A DNA stretch of 64,000 nucleotides from Streptomyces piniterrae. Lineage in GTDB: Bacteria > Actinomycetota > Actinomycetes > Streptomycetales > Streptomycetaceae. The stretch spans positions 744,001 through 808,000 of the forward strand of contig NZ_SUMB01000002.1 in assembly GCF_005048155.1 (NCBI RefSeq), read 5' to 3'. A program made the translations under genes and the position numbers. Numbering within the stretch: position 1 is the first letter of the stretch; each line of letters begins with the position of its first letter. Under the pieces are notes generated by a model that was not told the origin of the DNA, made no database searches, and saw nothing but the letters and a program-made list of their open reading frames with translations. Below are positions 7,901 through 16,571 of the stretch, in pieces.

Positions 7901-9172
7901 ATGCACCCCGCGTACGCCACCACCGATCACTCCTTCACCGTCCCGCTGGACCACGCCCGTCCGGACGGCCCGACCATCGAGGTATTTGCACGCGAGGTCG
8001 TCGACCCCGCTCGCACCGGTGATCAACTGCCCTGGCTGCTCTACTTGCAGGGCGGCCCCGGCGGCAAATCGCCCCGACCTTCGGCGGGTTCGCCCGGATG
8101 GCTGCCCCAGGCACTGGAAACCCACCGGGTACTGCTCCTGGACCAGCGCGGCACCGGTCGCTCCACCCCGGTCACCGCGCGGATGGCCGCCCGGTTCTCC
8201 TCTTCCCCCTCCCAGCTGGCTACGTATCTGGCGCACTTCCGCGCCGACTCCATCGTGGCCGACGCCGAACTGATACGCCGTCAACTCTGTCCTAACGGGG
8301 AGCCCTGGGAAACCCTCGGCCAGAGCTACGGCGGCTTCATCACCCTCACCTATCTCTCCCAGGCCCCCGAAGGCCTACGGGCCTGCTACGTCACCGGCGG
8401 ACTGCCCGGACTCACCGCGGCCGCCGACGAGGTGTACGCCCGCACCTACCCACGGGTGCGGGACCGGGTCCTCGACTTCTACGACCGCTACCCGGACGAC
8501 GCCCCTCGACTCCGCAAGATCGCCGATCTCCTCGCGGCCGGCGATGTCCGGCTGCCCGGAGGCGACCGCCTCACCACGCGCCGCCTCCGCACCCTCGGCC
8601 TCGCCCTCGGCATGGGCGACGGCTTTGAGCGCATCCACTGGCTGCTCGACGAATCCCAGGACAGGGACGGCAAGTTGACCGACACCTTCCTCCACCAGGT
8701 GCAGGCCCTGACCGGCTTCACCGACAATCCGCTGTTCGCCGTCATGCAGGAGACGCTGTACGGGCAGGGGGCGGGCCCGACCGCCTGGGCAGCCTCCCGC
8801 GCCCTGGACGGCTCCCCGGGCTTCTCCGAGGAGGCCGACCCCCTCCTCCTCACCGGAGAAATGATCTACCCCTGGATGTTCCGGGAGATCGCGGGCCTGC
8901 GCCCCTTCGCGGACGCCGCGGATCTCCTCGCCCAGCGCACCGACTGGCCCCCGCTCTACGACGCTCACCGCCTGGCCGCCAACCAGGTCCCGCTCGCCGC
9001 GATCGTCTACCACGACGACATGTACGTCGACGCCGGCCTCTCCCTGCGTACGGCGCGCGAAGTCGGCGCCACCCGCGTCTGGGTCACCAATGAGTGGGAG
9101 CACGACGGCGTCGCCGCCTCAGGCGGCCGCGTCCTCGCCCGCCTGATCGACATGGCCAAAGGCCGCGCTTAG
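7901..9172 (+). CDS. Prolyl aminopeptidase (proline iminopeptidase), alpha/beta hydrolase family S33
   Basis: A 423-residue alpha/beta hydrolase that would release N-terminal proline or hydroxyproline from peptides. The oxyanion-hole segment LQGGPGG (49-55) and the nucleophile Ser142 in GQSYGG are those of S33 peptidases, and the length matches the large (about 420-residue) class. There is no signal peptide, so it is cytoplasmic. I start at ATG 7901 (AAAGG upstream); the frame is open further 5' but would cross the operator. With the M24 enzyme at the left edge it brackets the imino-acid catabolic genes. Confidence 0.85.
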   Translation: MHPAYATTDHSFTVPLDHARPDGPTIEVFAREVVDPARTGDQLPWLLYLQGGPGGKSPRPSAGSPGWLPQALETHRVLLLDQRGTGRSTPVTARMAARFSSSPSQLATYLAHFRADSIVADAELIRRQLCPNGEPWETLGQSYGGFITLTYLSQAPEGLRACYVTGGLPGLTAAADEVYARTYPRVRDRVLDFYDRYPDDAPRLRKIADLLAAGDVRLPGGDRLTTRRLRTLGLALGMGDGFERIHWLLDESQDRDGKLTDTFLHQVQALTGFTDNPLFAVMQETLYGQGAGPTAWAASRALDGSPGFSEEADPLLLTGEMIYPWMFREIAGLRPFADAADLLAQRTDWPPLYDAHRLAANQVPLAAIVYHDDMYVDAGLSLRTAREVGATRVWVTNEWEHDGVAASGGRVLARLIDMAKGRA

Positions 9173-9258
9173 CCGAGGGCCCCCTGCCCGTCCGCAAAGC
9201 CGAATATCCCTGCCCATCCCCTCCCCATCCCCTCCCCATCGCCCCCAACGGGAGTGAC

Positions 9259-10485
9259 ATGTCTGCCTCTGCCTCTGCCTCTGCCTCCTCCTCTGCCTCA
9301 CCGAGCCGCCTGCGCCGCTGTGCCGCGGCCCTCACCCTCACCTCCTGCCTCGCCGTCCCCGCGACTGCGGACGCCGCCCAGGCCCCGCCATCCCACCGGG
9401 ACTCGTCTCCCGCCGCCGCTTGCGCGCTGCCCGGCAGGACCGGCTGGACCGACGAAGGCCATGACACGGACCGGGCCCAGTTCCAGCCCGCCACCGGCAC
9501 CCGGCGCGTCCTGACCCTGTTCGTGGACTTCCCCGACGGCCGGGCCACCGACTCCACCGACGAGTACGCCGCTCAACTCGCCCCCGCCGCCAACTGGATG
9601 CGCACGGCCAGCTACGGCCGCGCCCACCTCGCCTTCACCTCCTTGTCCCGCTGGATCCGCATGCCGTCGACCTCGGACTCGTACGGCTTCGAGCGCGGCC
9701 TGACCTTCGAGGCCCACGAGAAGTACGTACGCGACGCGATCACTGCCGCCGACCCCCACGCCGACTTCTCGCGCTACGACATGGTCTATGTCGTCCCCAC
9801 CAAGGCGGCGTCCGCGATCTCCTTCTCCCCGACCTATCTGTACGACCCCAGCACGTCCGGTGTGACCGCCGACGGCACCCGCATCAAATGGGCCGTGACC
9901 TTCGGTCAGGACCTGTGGCGGTGGGGCCCCAAGGTCGCCGCCCACGAGACCGGCCACACCTTCGGGCTGCCCGACCTGTACTCCTTCACCGGCGCCACCC
10001 ACCAGTACGTCGGCGGCTGGGACGTGATGGGCAACATCGCCGGCCCCGCCCCGCAGTACCTGGGCTGGCACTCCTGGAAGCTCGGCTGGACCCGCGACAC
10101 CCAGGTCAGCTGTCTGGCCGCAGCCGGCCGACGTACCGTGCACCTGACTCCGGTGGAACGACGCGGTGGCACCAAGATCGCCGTGCTGCGCACCGGCGAA
10201 ACGACCGCATACGTCGCGGAGTCCCGCCGCGCCGAGGGCAACGACCGGAACGCGTGCTCAACCGGAGTTCTCATCTACAAGGTCGACTCCGCCTCCCCGA
10301 CCGGCGAGGGACCGGTCCGTGTCATGCACGGCAACTCGCCCACGACCACACCCAGCGGCTGCACCGAGCTCGACCTGGCGGCCTACCAGCCCGGCCAGTC
10401 CTTCACGGACCCGGACAGCGGCGCCCGTATAGACATCCTCGCGGGTGGCAGCGCGGGCGACACGGTGCGGCTCACCAAGTCCTAG
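9259..10485 (+). CDS. Secreted M6-like metalloprotease
   Basis: A 408-residue extracellular protease. A signal peptide precedes an Ala-x-Ala region near residue 38, and the zinc site is HETGH at 229-233 followed by FGLPDLY, the M6/immune-inhibitor-A pattern in which the Asp near 239 is the third ligand. GGAG lies about 5 bases before ATG 9259. The first 14 residues are a Ser-Ala repeat from tandem TCTGCC units (9262-9285), odd for a signal peptide n-region, which is normally basic; LRR follows. It ends one base before the stop of the convergent gene. Confidence 0.85.
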   Translation: MSASASASASSSASPSRLRRCAAALTLTSCLAVPATADAAQAPPSHRDSSPAAACALPGRTGWTDEGHDTDRAQFQPATGTRRVLTLFVDFPDGRATDSTDEYAAQLAPAANWMRTASYGRAHLAFTSLSRWIRMPSTSDSYGFERGLTFEAHEKYVRDAITAADPHADFSRYDMVYVVPTKAASAISFSPTYLYDPSTSGVTADGTRIKWAVTFGQDLWRWGPKVAAHETGHTFGLPDLYSFTGATHQYVGGWDVMGNIAGPAPQYLGWHSWKLGWTRDTQVSCLAAAGRRTVHLTPVERRGGTKIAVLRTGETTAYVAESRRAEGNDRNACSTGVLIYKVDSASPTGEGPVRVMHGNSPTTTPSGCTELDLAAYQPGQSFTDPDSGARIDILAGGSAGDTVRLTKS

Positions 10486-11589
10486 CTACCGATGTGTTTG
10501 GAAGTGGGGATTGCGGCCCATGGCGGCGAGGGCGCGCTGCGATGCGGGGTCCCTGTCGAGGGCGTAGTCGCACGAGTTGCCATGGCCGTGATCATTCCAA
10601 TACAGGACGGCGCCGATCTTCGGATGGGCGACCACGTAGCGGGTCATCGCGTGGAGGTATGACGGCCGGACACTGCGGTCGGTGAACGGGACGCTGCCCC
10701 ACTCCGGGATGAATACCGGCTTGCCCGGCGCGTGGGCGGTGCTCCAGGTAAGTGTGGGGCCGAAGATGTCGCCGGGTTTCGGGGCGCGTTCGGCAGGGTC
10801 CACGTACGTGCCGCTCGCCTTCTTCGTACAGCCGCCGGAGACGTAGCCGTCCGCCCCGACGACGTCCACGAATTGGGTCCCCGGCCAAAAGCTGTTGGCG
10901 ATATCGGGCTTATGGAAGGCGCTCGCGGTCAGGATCCACACCCAACGCAGGCGGCCGCCGGATCGGGCGTCCAGCTGTGCCCTGGCTGCCAATTCACGGA
11001 CATGGCGCCAGGCCGCGACGAAGTTCGCCGGACGCCCCTTCCGCGCGTTTATCTTCGCGTTGGGTTCGTGGTTGAACGACACGTAGATCGCGTCCAGATG
11101 ATGCGTGGTGGCCGCCGTGTTCACCGCACGCAGGAATTTCAGCACGACGGCGTCCGACTTTCCTGCGGCGATCGACGCCCAATCCCGGTGCCGCCCCGTG
11201 CCGAGGCTGGTCAGCAGCGTGGCCCCAGAGCGCAGCGCACCGGTCTCATCCGCGGAGGGAAATGCGCCGGCGTTGTCGATGGTGTCGTAAGTACGCACCA
11301 TCGCCGGCGACCGGCCGAGATGCGGCAGCCCGGACAACTGCGCGTCGCCACCGAACAGCACACCGGACGATGCTGCCCCCGATGCATCCGAAGCACCCGA
11401 AGTATCCGAAGCGCCCGAAGCGTCTGAAGTACCTGAAGTATGCGTGGCCCTCAGCGGCGCTCGTGACGTCCCGGACGGCATCAGCGCGTTACGGCCGGAC
11501 CAGCTGGTGATGACTACCGCGACCAGGGCCAGGAACGCAGCCACAGCCAGGGCCTGCCGACGGATACGGAACAGTCTGCATCCATGCAT
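10486..11589 (-). CDS. Secreted or membrane-anchored GH26-like glycoside hydrolase
   Basis: A 367-residue protein with an N-terminal hydrophobic segment (about 12-29), a Ser/Gly/Thr/Asp repeat linker (about 50-76, SDASGA-type units) and a TIM-barrel-like domain. NHEPN (Glu175) and IPEWGS (Glu296) fit the acid/base and nucleophile of GH26-type mannanases. The context AGADGY and FWPGTQFVD is also typical of secreted GH26 relatives. It meets the protease gene tail to tail with no gap. Substrate unknown; beta-mannan or a related polysaccharide is a guess from the family. Confidence 0.7.
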   Translation of the reverse strand: MHGCRLFRIRRQALAVAAFLALVAVVITSWSGRNALMPSGTSRAPLRATHTSGTSDASGASDTSGASDASGAASSGVLFGGDAQLSGLPHLGRSPAMVRTYDTIDNAGAFPSADETGALRSGATLLTSLGTGRHRDWASIAAGKSDAVVLKFLRAVNTAATTHHLDAIYVSFNHEPNAKINARKGRPANFVAAWRHVRELAARAQLDARSGGRLRWVWILTASAFHKPDIANSFWPGTQFVDVVGADGYVSGGCTKKASGTYVDPAERAPKPGDIFGPTLTWSTAHAPGKPVFIPEWGSVPFTDRSVRPSYLHAMTRYVVAHPKIGAVLYWNDHGHGNSCDYALDRDPASQRALAAMGRNPHFQTHR

Positions 11590-11788
11590 GGTTCGCTTTT
11601 CCCCTCGGGGAGATCACCGATCGGGCTCTGGTCCGGAATCTGCGTTACCCAGATTGGGCTCCACAGGTCACGCGCCTGGCAAGAGTCGTCGCGCGATACT
11701 TCGGTGTCCCCTGGTGTGCTGGGGCCGAGCATGCTGCGGAGGGCTCCGAAATACCTAGGGAGCCGGGCTCAGATACCTACGGGGCCGG
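11590..11788. other. Intergenic, divergent region with a short direct repeat
   Basis: It separates the GH26-like gene from the HAD-like gene. Only a weak direct repeat is visible (ATACCTAGGGAGCCG at about 11752-11766 and ATACCTACGGGGCCG at about 11773-11787). No DxD-type HAD start motif is encoded in any forward frame here. Confidence 0.5.
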
Positions 11789-12349
11789 ATGACGCGAGAC
11801 ACGCTCCCTAGCCTGGAGCGTGGTGCCGGGCTCGCGGAGGGCACAACAGCGAGAGTGGCATTCGCGCCGGAGACAGACCTGCCACTGCTCCTCGGCGCGA
11901 TCACCAAGCAGCAGTGGGTGGAATCCATCGTGATCGGCCTCGCGGGGCAGGCACCGGAGGCACAGGCCCGCGAGCTGGGGACGGCGCTCGCCGAGGCGCC
12001 GTTCTGGGCAGACGACGTTGTGGTGGCCATGCTTCTTCGGGCGCGGGCGCACATGCCCTTGGTGCTGGTGACCAACGCGACCTTGGAATTGGAGGACGAT
12101 CTGGCAGCGTTGGGTCTGGCGGATTTCGCAGACCATGTCGTCAGCAGTGCACGGATGGGGGTGGCCAAGCCGGACCGAAAGATCTACGAGATCGCGGCCC
12201 AACTGGCGGGTGTCGCCATGGACCGGTGCCTCTTTGTGGATGACCGGCTTGAGAACATCGAAGCCGCGGCCGGGCTCGGGATGACCGGTGTGCACTACCG
12301 CGAACCTGCCGACCTCCGCGGCCCGTTGGGCTTCCTGCTGGGCGGCTGA
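11789..12349 (+). CDS. HAD-like hydrolase lacking the N-terminal nucleophile motif (truncated)
   Basis: 186 residues with HAD motif II (VTNAT), motif III (KPD) and motif IV (FVDDR), as in the epoxide-hydrolase-like HAD subgroup. The usual DxDG(T/V) nucleophile segment that should open the protein is absent, and the region upstream does not supply it in another frame. It is either a decayed gene or a fold-only protein. The ATG at 11789 is the first in frame and there is no convincing ribosome binding site. Confidence 0.6.
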   Translation: MTRDTLPSLERGAGLAEGTTARVAFAPETDLPLLLGAITKQQWVESIVIGLAGQAPEAQARELGTALAEAPFWADDVVVAMLLRARAHMPLVLVTNATLELEDDLAALGLADFADHVVSSARMGVAKPDRKIYEIAAQLAGVAMDRCLFVDDRLENIEAAAGLGMTGVHYREPADLRGPLGFLLGG

Positions 12350-12509
12350 GTCACCTGGCCGCACTCCACGGCCGAGCAGACCCCCTCGGGGCCGACTTCG
12401 TCCCCGGCGGGCCACGTCGAGCTCAGCGACCTCGACGTAGCCCGGTTCGCACCCCGTCTGATGGGCGATCAGAGGAAGCCCACCGTCATGGCGTACAGGC
12501 CCACGGCGC

Positions 12510-13760
12510 TCAGCTCGTCGGCTGAGCCGGCTCGGCCCCGTACGCCGGCTCGGCCTGCCTGCCGCAGAACACCTTCTTGAGGAGCTTTTCCAGCACCTTC
12601 GGGAACACCTGCGCCTGGTCGATCGCGGCGTCCCCCATGGTTATCGAGGCGGTCATGGTCATCTTGCCGTCCGGCGTGCTGTACATCAGCGCCCCGTAGC
12701 CATTGTTGCTGCCGTTGTGGTTGAGGAGGGTGCCGACGCAGTTCGGGCCCGTGTCCTGCACGTACAGCCCAAGGCCGTAGCGGCCGAAGAGGCCGGCGCT
12801 CTTGGGGTGCGGCTTGCGCATCTCGGCCAGCAGCTCGGTCGGGATGAGCTTGCCACTGTTCAGGGCGGAGAAGAACGTGTGGAGATCCTTGGTGGTCGAG
12901 ATCATCTCACCGGCGCTGGAGATCCAGGAGGGGTTCTGGCGGGTGACGTCGATGACCTTCCACTGGCCGGCGTCCTCATACCGGTGGTAGCCGTGGGCGT
13001 GCGGCCCGGGGATGTCCGTCCGGGTGCCCGGCACCATGGTGTCGCGTAGGTGGAGCGGCCGCAGGATCCGCCGCTTCATCTCCTCGCCGTAGGGTCGGCC
13101 GGTGACCTTCTCGATCAGCAGCCTGGCCAGCACGTAATTGGTGTTGGAGTAGCTCCAGTTCGTGCCCGGCTCGAACTTCGCCGGCTTGGACAGCGCCAGC
13201 CGTACCAGTTCTTCGGGCTGGTAGGTGTGGAACCGCTTGTCCACCCACTCCTTGCCCTGCCAGGGGATCCCCGGCACATACGTCCCGTCGTCGTAGACCT
13301 CGCCGCCGGCGAAGTTGAACAACCCGCTGGTGTGCTGCAACAGCATGCGCACCGTGATCCGCCGGTCCAGCCTGAACTCGGGCAGGTAGTCGGCCACCGG
13401 CCCGTCCAGCCTGACCTTGCCGTCGGCCACCAGTTGCAGCATCAGGGTCGCGACGAAGTTCTTGGTGGTGCTGCCGATCCGGAAGCGGCCGTTCGTCGGA
13501 GGCTTGGCGCTCTGGCCCAGCTTGCGCACCCCGGCGCTGCCGACCCACTCACCCCGCTGATCGTTCACGCGCATCTGCATCCCGGCGTAACCGGCGTCGA
13601 CGAGTTCCTGGATGGCCTTCTGCAGCTCCGGGCGATCCTGCTCGGCTGCGGCCTTCGGCACGGCCCTGCTGCCCGCGGTGGCCACCGCGGGTGTGGCCGC
13701 CCCGGCCAGCAGCGTGATCGCCAGCGCCGTGATCCCTACTCGCCGGAAGATACGTGGCAT
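12510..13760 (-). CDS. Secreted serine hydrolase, beta-lactamase/D-Ala-D-Ala carboxypeptidase family
   Basis: A 416-residue exported enzyme of the class C beta-lactamase/DD-peptidase family. The signal peptide runs to about residue 30; catalytic Ser97 and Lys100 are in GSTTK, and Tyr204 in YSN is the second motif. The third motif region is HNGSNNGYG. I chose the ATG at 13760, which opens directly into the signal peptide; the frame is open to 13904 but would bury the signal 48 residues in. Likely a cell-wall peptidase or esterase; substrate not predictable. Confidence 0.85.
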   Translation of the reverse strand: MPRIFRRVGITALAITLLAGAATPAVATAGSRAVPKAAAEQDRPELQKAIQELVDAGYAGMQMRVNDQRGEWVGSAGVRKLGQSAKPPTNGRFRIGSTTKNFVATLMLQLVADGKVRLDGPVADYLPEFRLDRRITVRMLLQHTSGLFNFAGGEVYDDGTYVPGIPWQGKEWVDKRFHTYQPEELVRLALSKPAKFEPGTNWSYSNTNYVLARLLIEKVTGRPYGEEMKRRILRPLHLRDTMVPGTRTDIPGPHAHGYHRYEDAGQWKVIDVTRQNPSWISSAGEMISTTKDLHTFFSALNSGKLIPTELLAEMRKPHPKSAGLFGRYGLGLYVQDTGPNCVGTLLNHNGSNNGYGALMYSTPDGKMTMTASITMGDAAIDQAQVFPKVLEKLLKKVFCGRQAEPAYGAEPAQPTS

Positions 13761-14310
13761 TCGGGCCCTGTCGTTTTTGGCACCCCTGGCTATTCCTGAG
13801 ACCTCGTGCCCGGCCTTGCCGAGCGTGGTGTGTGCCATGGCCCCAAGGTCGTTCACATTCGAGGTTAAGTTCATGGCGCCAAGATGGCACATGTGTGGCG
13901 CCAATGCAAGCCACTATGGCTCAGGTTGGCGTCGAAGTGACGTTCACTTGGCTTCGCGTAAAGAGAAGGCCCTGGTCAGTCGCGTGAAGGTTGGTGCCAC
14001 GGTTCATGCCGGAGCCCAGTGCCGCAAAGCCGGCGTTGGGGTGGCGGCTGCGTCGCGTAACGCAGCAAGGTTCGCCTGGGGAAAGTTCTCTGGCCGGACT
14101 TCTGGTATTCACCCGTGGGATCGACCGCCGCTCGCGATCTCGCGTTCGCTGCGCATGAAGTTGCGTCTGGCGCGCATGGACGCGCGTTCCCGGCGCCATG
14201 TCAACTGAGCAAGCCATCCGTGCACTTGAGCCGTGCAAGTGAGTAGCCCGAGTGGGTTGCGCAGGTGAGTTGCGCAAGTCAATCGTGCAAGTCAGCCGTG
14301 GAGGCCAGCC
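13761..14310. other. 550-base divergent intergenic region with degenerate 12-bp repeats
   Basis: It lies between the serine hydrolase and the phosphodiester-glycosidase-like gene. The last 80 bases (about 14218-14300) contain repeated units close to CGTGCAAGTSAG. The remainder shows no motif I recognise; the open frames here are antisense or low-complexity. Confidence 0.5.
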
Positions 14311-15927
14311 GTGCACGCGATGTCCGTCCGCGATCCAGGAGTGCCCGTGGCCCTCGCACCTAGTTCGTTCAGAGTCGCCGTGAAGGCGTCGGTGGTTGCC
14401 GTCGCCGCGGTGGGACTCGTCGCCCCCGGTGTCGTCGTCGACCAGTACGGAGACACCGCGGTCGCCGCTTCGACGACCGTCGTTCCTCGGCCGATCGCCG
14501 GCTGGCAGCACGACCGTCTCACCTCCGGTGTCGATCTGTACCGGGGGACTGCCTCGGGCCGCCCCGGCGCGGACCACTGGACCGTCACGGTGCGGGCGAA
14601 CGGCGCTCACCTCGCCACCGAGCAGGGCGCGGAGACGCTGACGGAGCGGCTGCGTGGCGCCGGGTTCAACGCTCGCAGCGAGCGGGTGGAATGGCCGCGG
14701 GGCTCGGACCGCAAGGGGCTGGTCGGTGTGCGGGTCCGGGTGGGGGAGTACGACATCCAGTCCGAGGCAGACGCCCAGCGTCAGGCCCTGGCGGCCGCGG
14801 GGTTCGAGGCGGTCAGTGAGTGGACCGGCGCAGACGGTGTGCCCGGCACCGGACTTGCCCAGGTCAAGGTGGCGATCGTCGACCCGAGGCGTTATCGCGG
14901 CGCGCTGGACGCCACGTACGGCACAGGTGTCGCCGGCCGGGAGAAGGTGAGCGACATGGCTGTTGCCAACGACGCCCTGCTCGGCGTCAACGCGGGCTTC
15001 TTCGTCATGGAGGGCAAGGACGGCGTACCGGGCGCCTCGGCCGGTATCGCCGCGTACGACGGGGAGTTGCAGAGCGCGGCGACCAACGGTCGGATCGCGG
15101 CGGTGCTGCGCGGTGACGGTCTCCGTCCGGAGTTCAAGAAGCTCAGTACGGAGCTCAGGGTCCGTGCCGGCGGGGCGACCGCGATGGTGGACGGCGTCAA
15201 CCGCGTTCCTGGCCTGGTCCGCAACTGCGGTGGTGTCGGCGGCGACTCCCCGACCGAGCGGCCGCAGCACGATGTGACCTGCACCGACCCCGACGAGATC
15301 GTTGAGTTCACTGACGAGTTGGGCGCGAGCACCCCGGCCGGTGACGGCGTCGAGGCGGTGCTCGATGAGGGCGGCCGGGTGCGGGAGGTGCGTGCGCGCG
15401 GCGGTGCCGTGCCGAAGGGCGGCAGCGTGTTGGCCGGCATCGGCGAAGGCGCCTCCTGGCTGCGTACGCATGCGAAGCCGGGCACGGAACTGACGGTGCG
15501 ACGGCGGATCCTGGACGAGCGCGGCCGCGAGCTGGAGCTCGGCCCGCAGGACGACATCGTCAACGGCGGCCCCGAGCTGGTCCGCAACGGCGAGGTCGCG
15601 GTGAACTACGGAGCCGACGGCATCGAGCGGACCGGCGACCCGTCCTTCGCGTACACCTGGGGCATCAAGCGCAAACCGCGGATGCTCCTGGGCGTCGACG
15701 GGTGGGGCCGAGTCCTCCTGGTCGCCGTGGACGGCCGCCGGCCCGGCCACAGCGACGGATTCGGGCTCAGCGAAGGGGCGGAATTGATGAAGTCGCTCGG
15801 CGCGGTGCGCGCCATGGCCCTCGATGGCGGTGGTTCGGTCAGCACGGTGGTGAACGGCAAGCTGATCAACTCGCCGTCGGACGGCACCGAGCGGCCGGTG
15901 GGCGACGCGTTGCTGCTCACCCGCTGA
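14311..15927 (+). CDS. Exported phosphodiester glycosidase (NAGPA-domain) protein
   Basis: A 538-residue protein with an N-terminal hydrophobic export segment (about 27-49), a SPOR-like middle section with two repeats of the type RLRGAGFNAxSE (about 85-175), and a C-terminal NAGPA domain. In the NAGPA part NAGFFV, the AVDGRRPGHSDG region and ALDGGGS are the family's conserved blocks. Family members remove sugar phosphodiester caps such as GlcNAc-1-phosphate. GTG 14311 has GGAGG 8-10 bases upstream. Probably acts on the cell surface or on wall polymers (inference). Confidence 0.8.
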   Translation: MHAMSVRDPGVPVALAPSSFRVAVKASVVAVAAVGLVAPGVVVDQYGDTAVAASTTVVPRPIAGWQHDRLTSGVDLYRGTASGRPGADHWTVTVRANGAHLATEQGAETLTERLRGAGFNARSERVEWPRGSDRKGLVGVRVRVGEYDIQSEADAQRQALAAAGFEAVSEWTGADGVPGTGLAQVKVAIVDPRRYRGALDATYGTGVAGREKVSDMAVANDALLGVNAGFFVMEGKDGVPGASAGIAAYDGELQSAATNGRIAAVLRGDGLRPEFKKLSTELRVRAGGATAMVDGVNRVPGLVRNCGGVGGDSPTERPQHDVTCTDPDEIVEFTDELGASTPAGDGVEAVLDEGGRVREVRARGGAVPKGGSVLAGIGEGASWLRTHAKPGTELTVRRRILDERGRELELGPQDDIVNGGPELVRNGEVAVNYGADGIERTGDPSFAYTWGIKRKPRMLLGVDGWGRVLLVAVDGRRPGHSDGFGLSEGAELMKSLGAVRAMALDGGGSVSTVVNGKLINSPSDGTERPVGDALLLTR

Positions 15928-15972
15928 GCGAACGCATCGGCGTGAGCCCTGTTGGCGGGCGATCGCCGTCCG

Positions 15973-16007
15973 GGCCGGCCCCTGTAGTTGGCAGACGGGG
16001 GCCGGGG
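15973..16007. terminator. GC-rich hairpin between convergent genes
   Basis: CCGGCCCC (15975-15982) and GGGGCCGG (15998-16005) form an 8-bp stem between the ends of convergent genes at 15927 and 16054. There is no U-tract, as is usual for GC-rich actinomycete terminators. Confidence 0.5.
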
Positions 16008-16053
16008 CCTGGGGGCCGGTGGTGTGCCTGCTGGCGACTCCGGCCCCCTCCCG

Positions 16054-16461
16054 TCAAGCGGCGTCGAGGGCTTCGGTGATCTTGCGGGTCATGTCAGCCA
16101 GCGTGGGGCTGGGCTCGCCCTTGTGGGCCCGGGTGGCTGCTTCGAGGGCGACGATGACGGTGCTGCGGAAGTTGTCGGCCTCCGCCGGATCCTGCTCCCT
16201 GAGCAGGCCCATCGCTGCCGTCAGGGCGGGCAGCACCTGGTCGGCGATTGAGGCTACGGACTTGTGGTTCAGCTTCGCGCCCTTCGGCTTCTCGGCGAGC
16301 ACATGCCCGACCAGGCCGGTCGCGGAGTACAGGGCGATGGAGCCCTCGGTGGCGATCTTGCCGGGCGAGCTGGTGGCACCGGCGGCGCTCATCAGCTCGA
16401 CGGCGCCGTAGGCGGCGGTCCGCAGGGTGAGCTTGTCCTGGTCGGTGAGGGTGATGGACAT
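16054..16461 (-). CDS. Conserved hypothetical protein, 135 residues
   Basis: A small, soluble, mostly helical protein with no signal peptide or metal motif. GAAGGAG lies 10-16 bases before the ATG, which supports the start. It is the downstream neighbour of the serine hydrolase at 16572-17801 on the same strand, 110 bases away, and carries its own palindrome upstream. I do not recognise its function. Confidence 0.75.
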   Translation of the reverse strand: MSITLTDQDKLTLRTAAYGAVELMSAAGATSSPGKIATEGSIALYSATGLVGHVLAEKPKGAKLNHKSVASIADQVLPALTAAMGLLREQDPAEADNFRSTVIVALEAATRAHKGEPSPTLADMTRKITEALDAA

Positions 16462-16491
16462 GGTGGTGTGCTCCTTCAGATCTGTTACGAG

Positions 16492-16504
16492 CGTTCATTG
16501 AACG
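16492..16504. promoter_or_regulatory. Palindrome CGTTCA-T-TGAACG before the small gene
   Basis: A perfect 6-bp inverted repeat around one base, 31 bases before the start of the 135-residue protein. Its CGTTCA half-site is the same as in the larger palindrome at 17831-17850, which suggests a shared repressor. Confidence 0.5.
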
Positions 16505-16571
16505 GACGGGTACGGACGGGTGTGGAATGCCGGCCTCAGGCAGACCGGGCCAAGGCGACGCAGGCCCGGTG

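Noticed and set aside
9200..9300. CRISPR-like array suspected from the CCCCATCC and TCTGCC repeats
   Set aside because: Units are only 6-10 bases, contiguous and without spacers.
13921..15750. A 609-codon reverse frame opposite the phosphodiester-glycosidase-like gene
   Set aside because: Shadow of the forward gene; no domain, no ribosome binding site.
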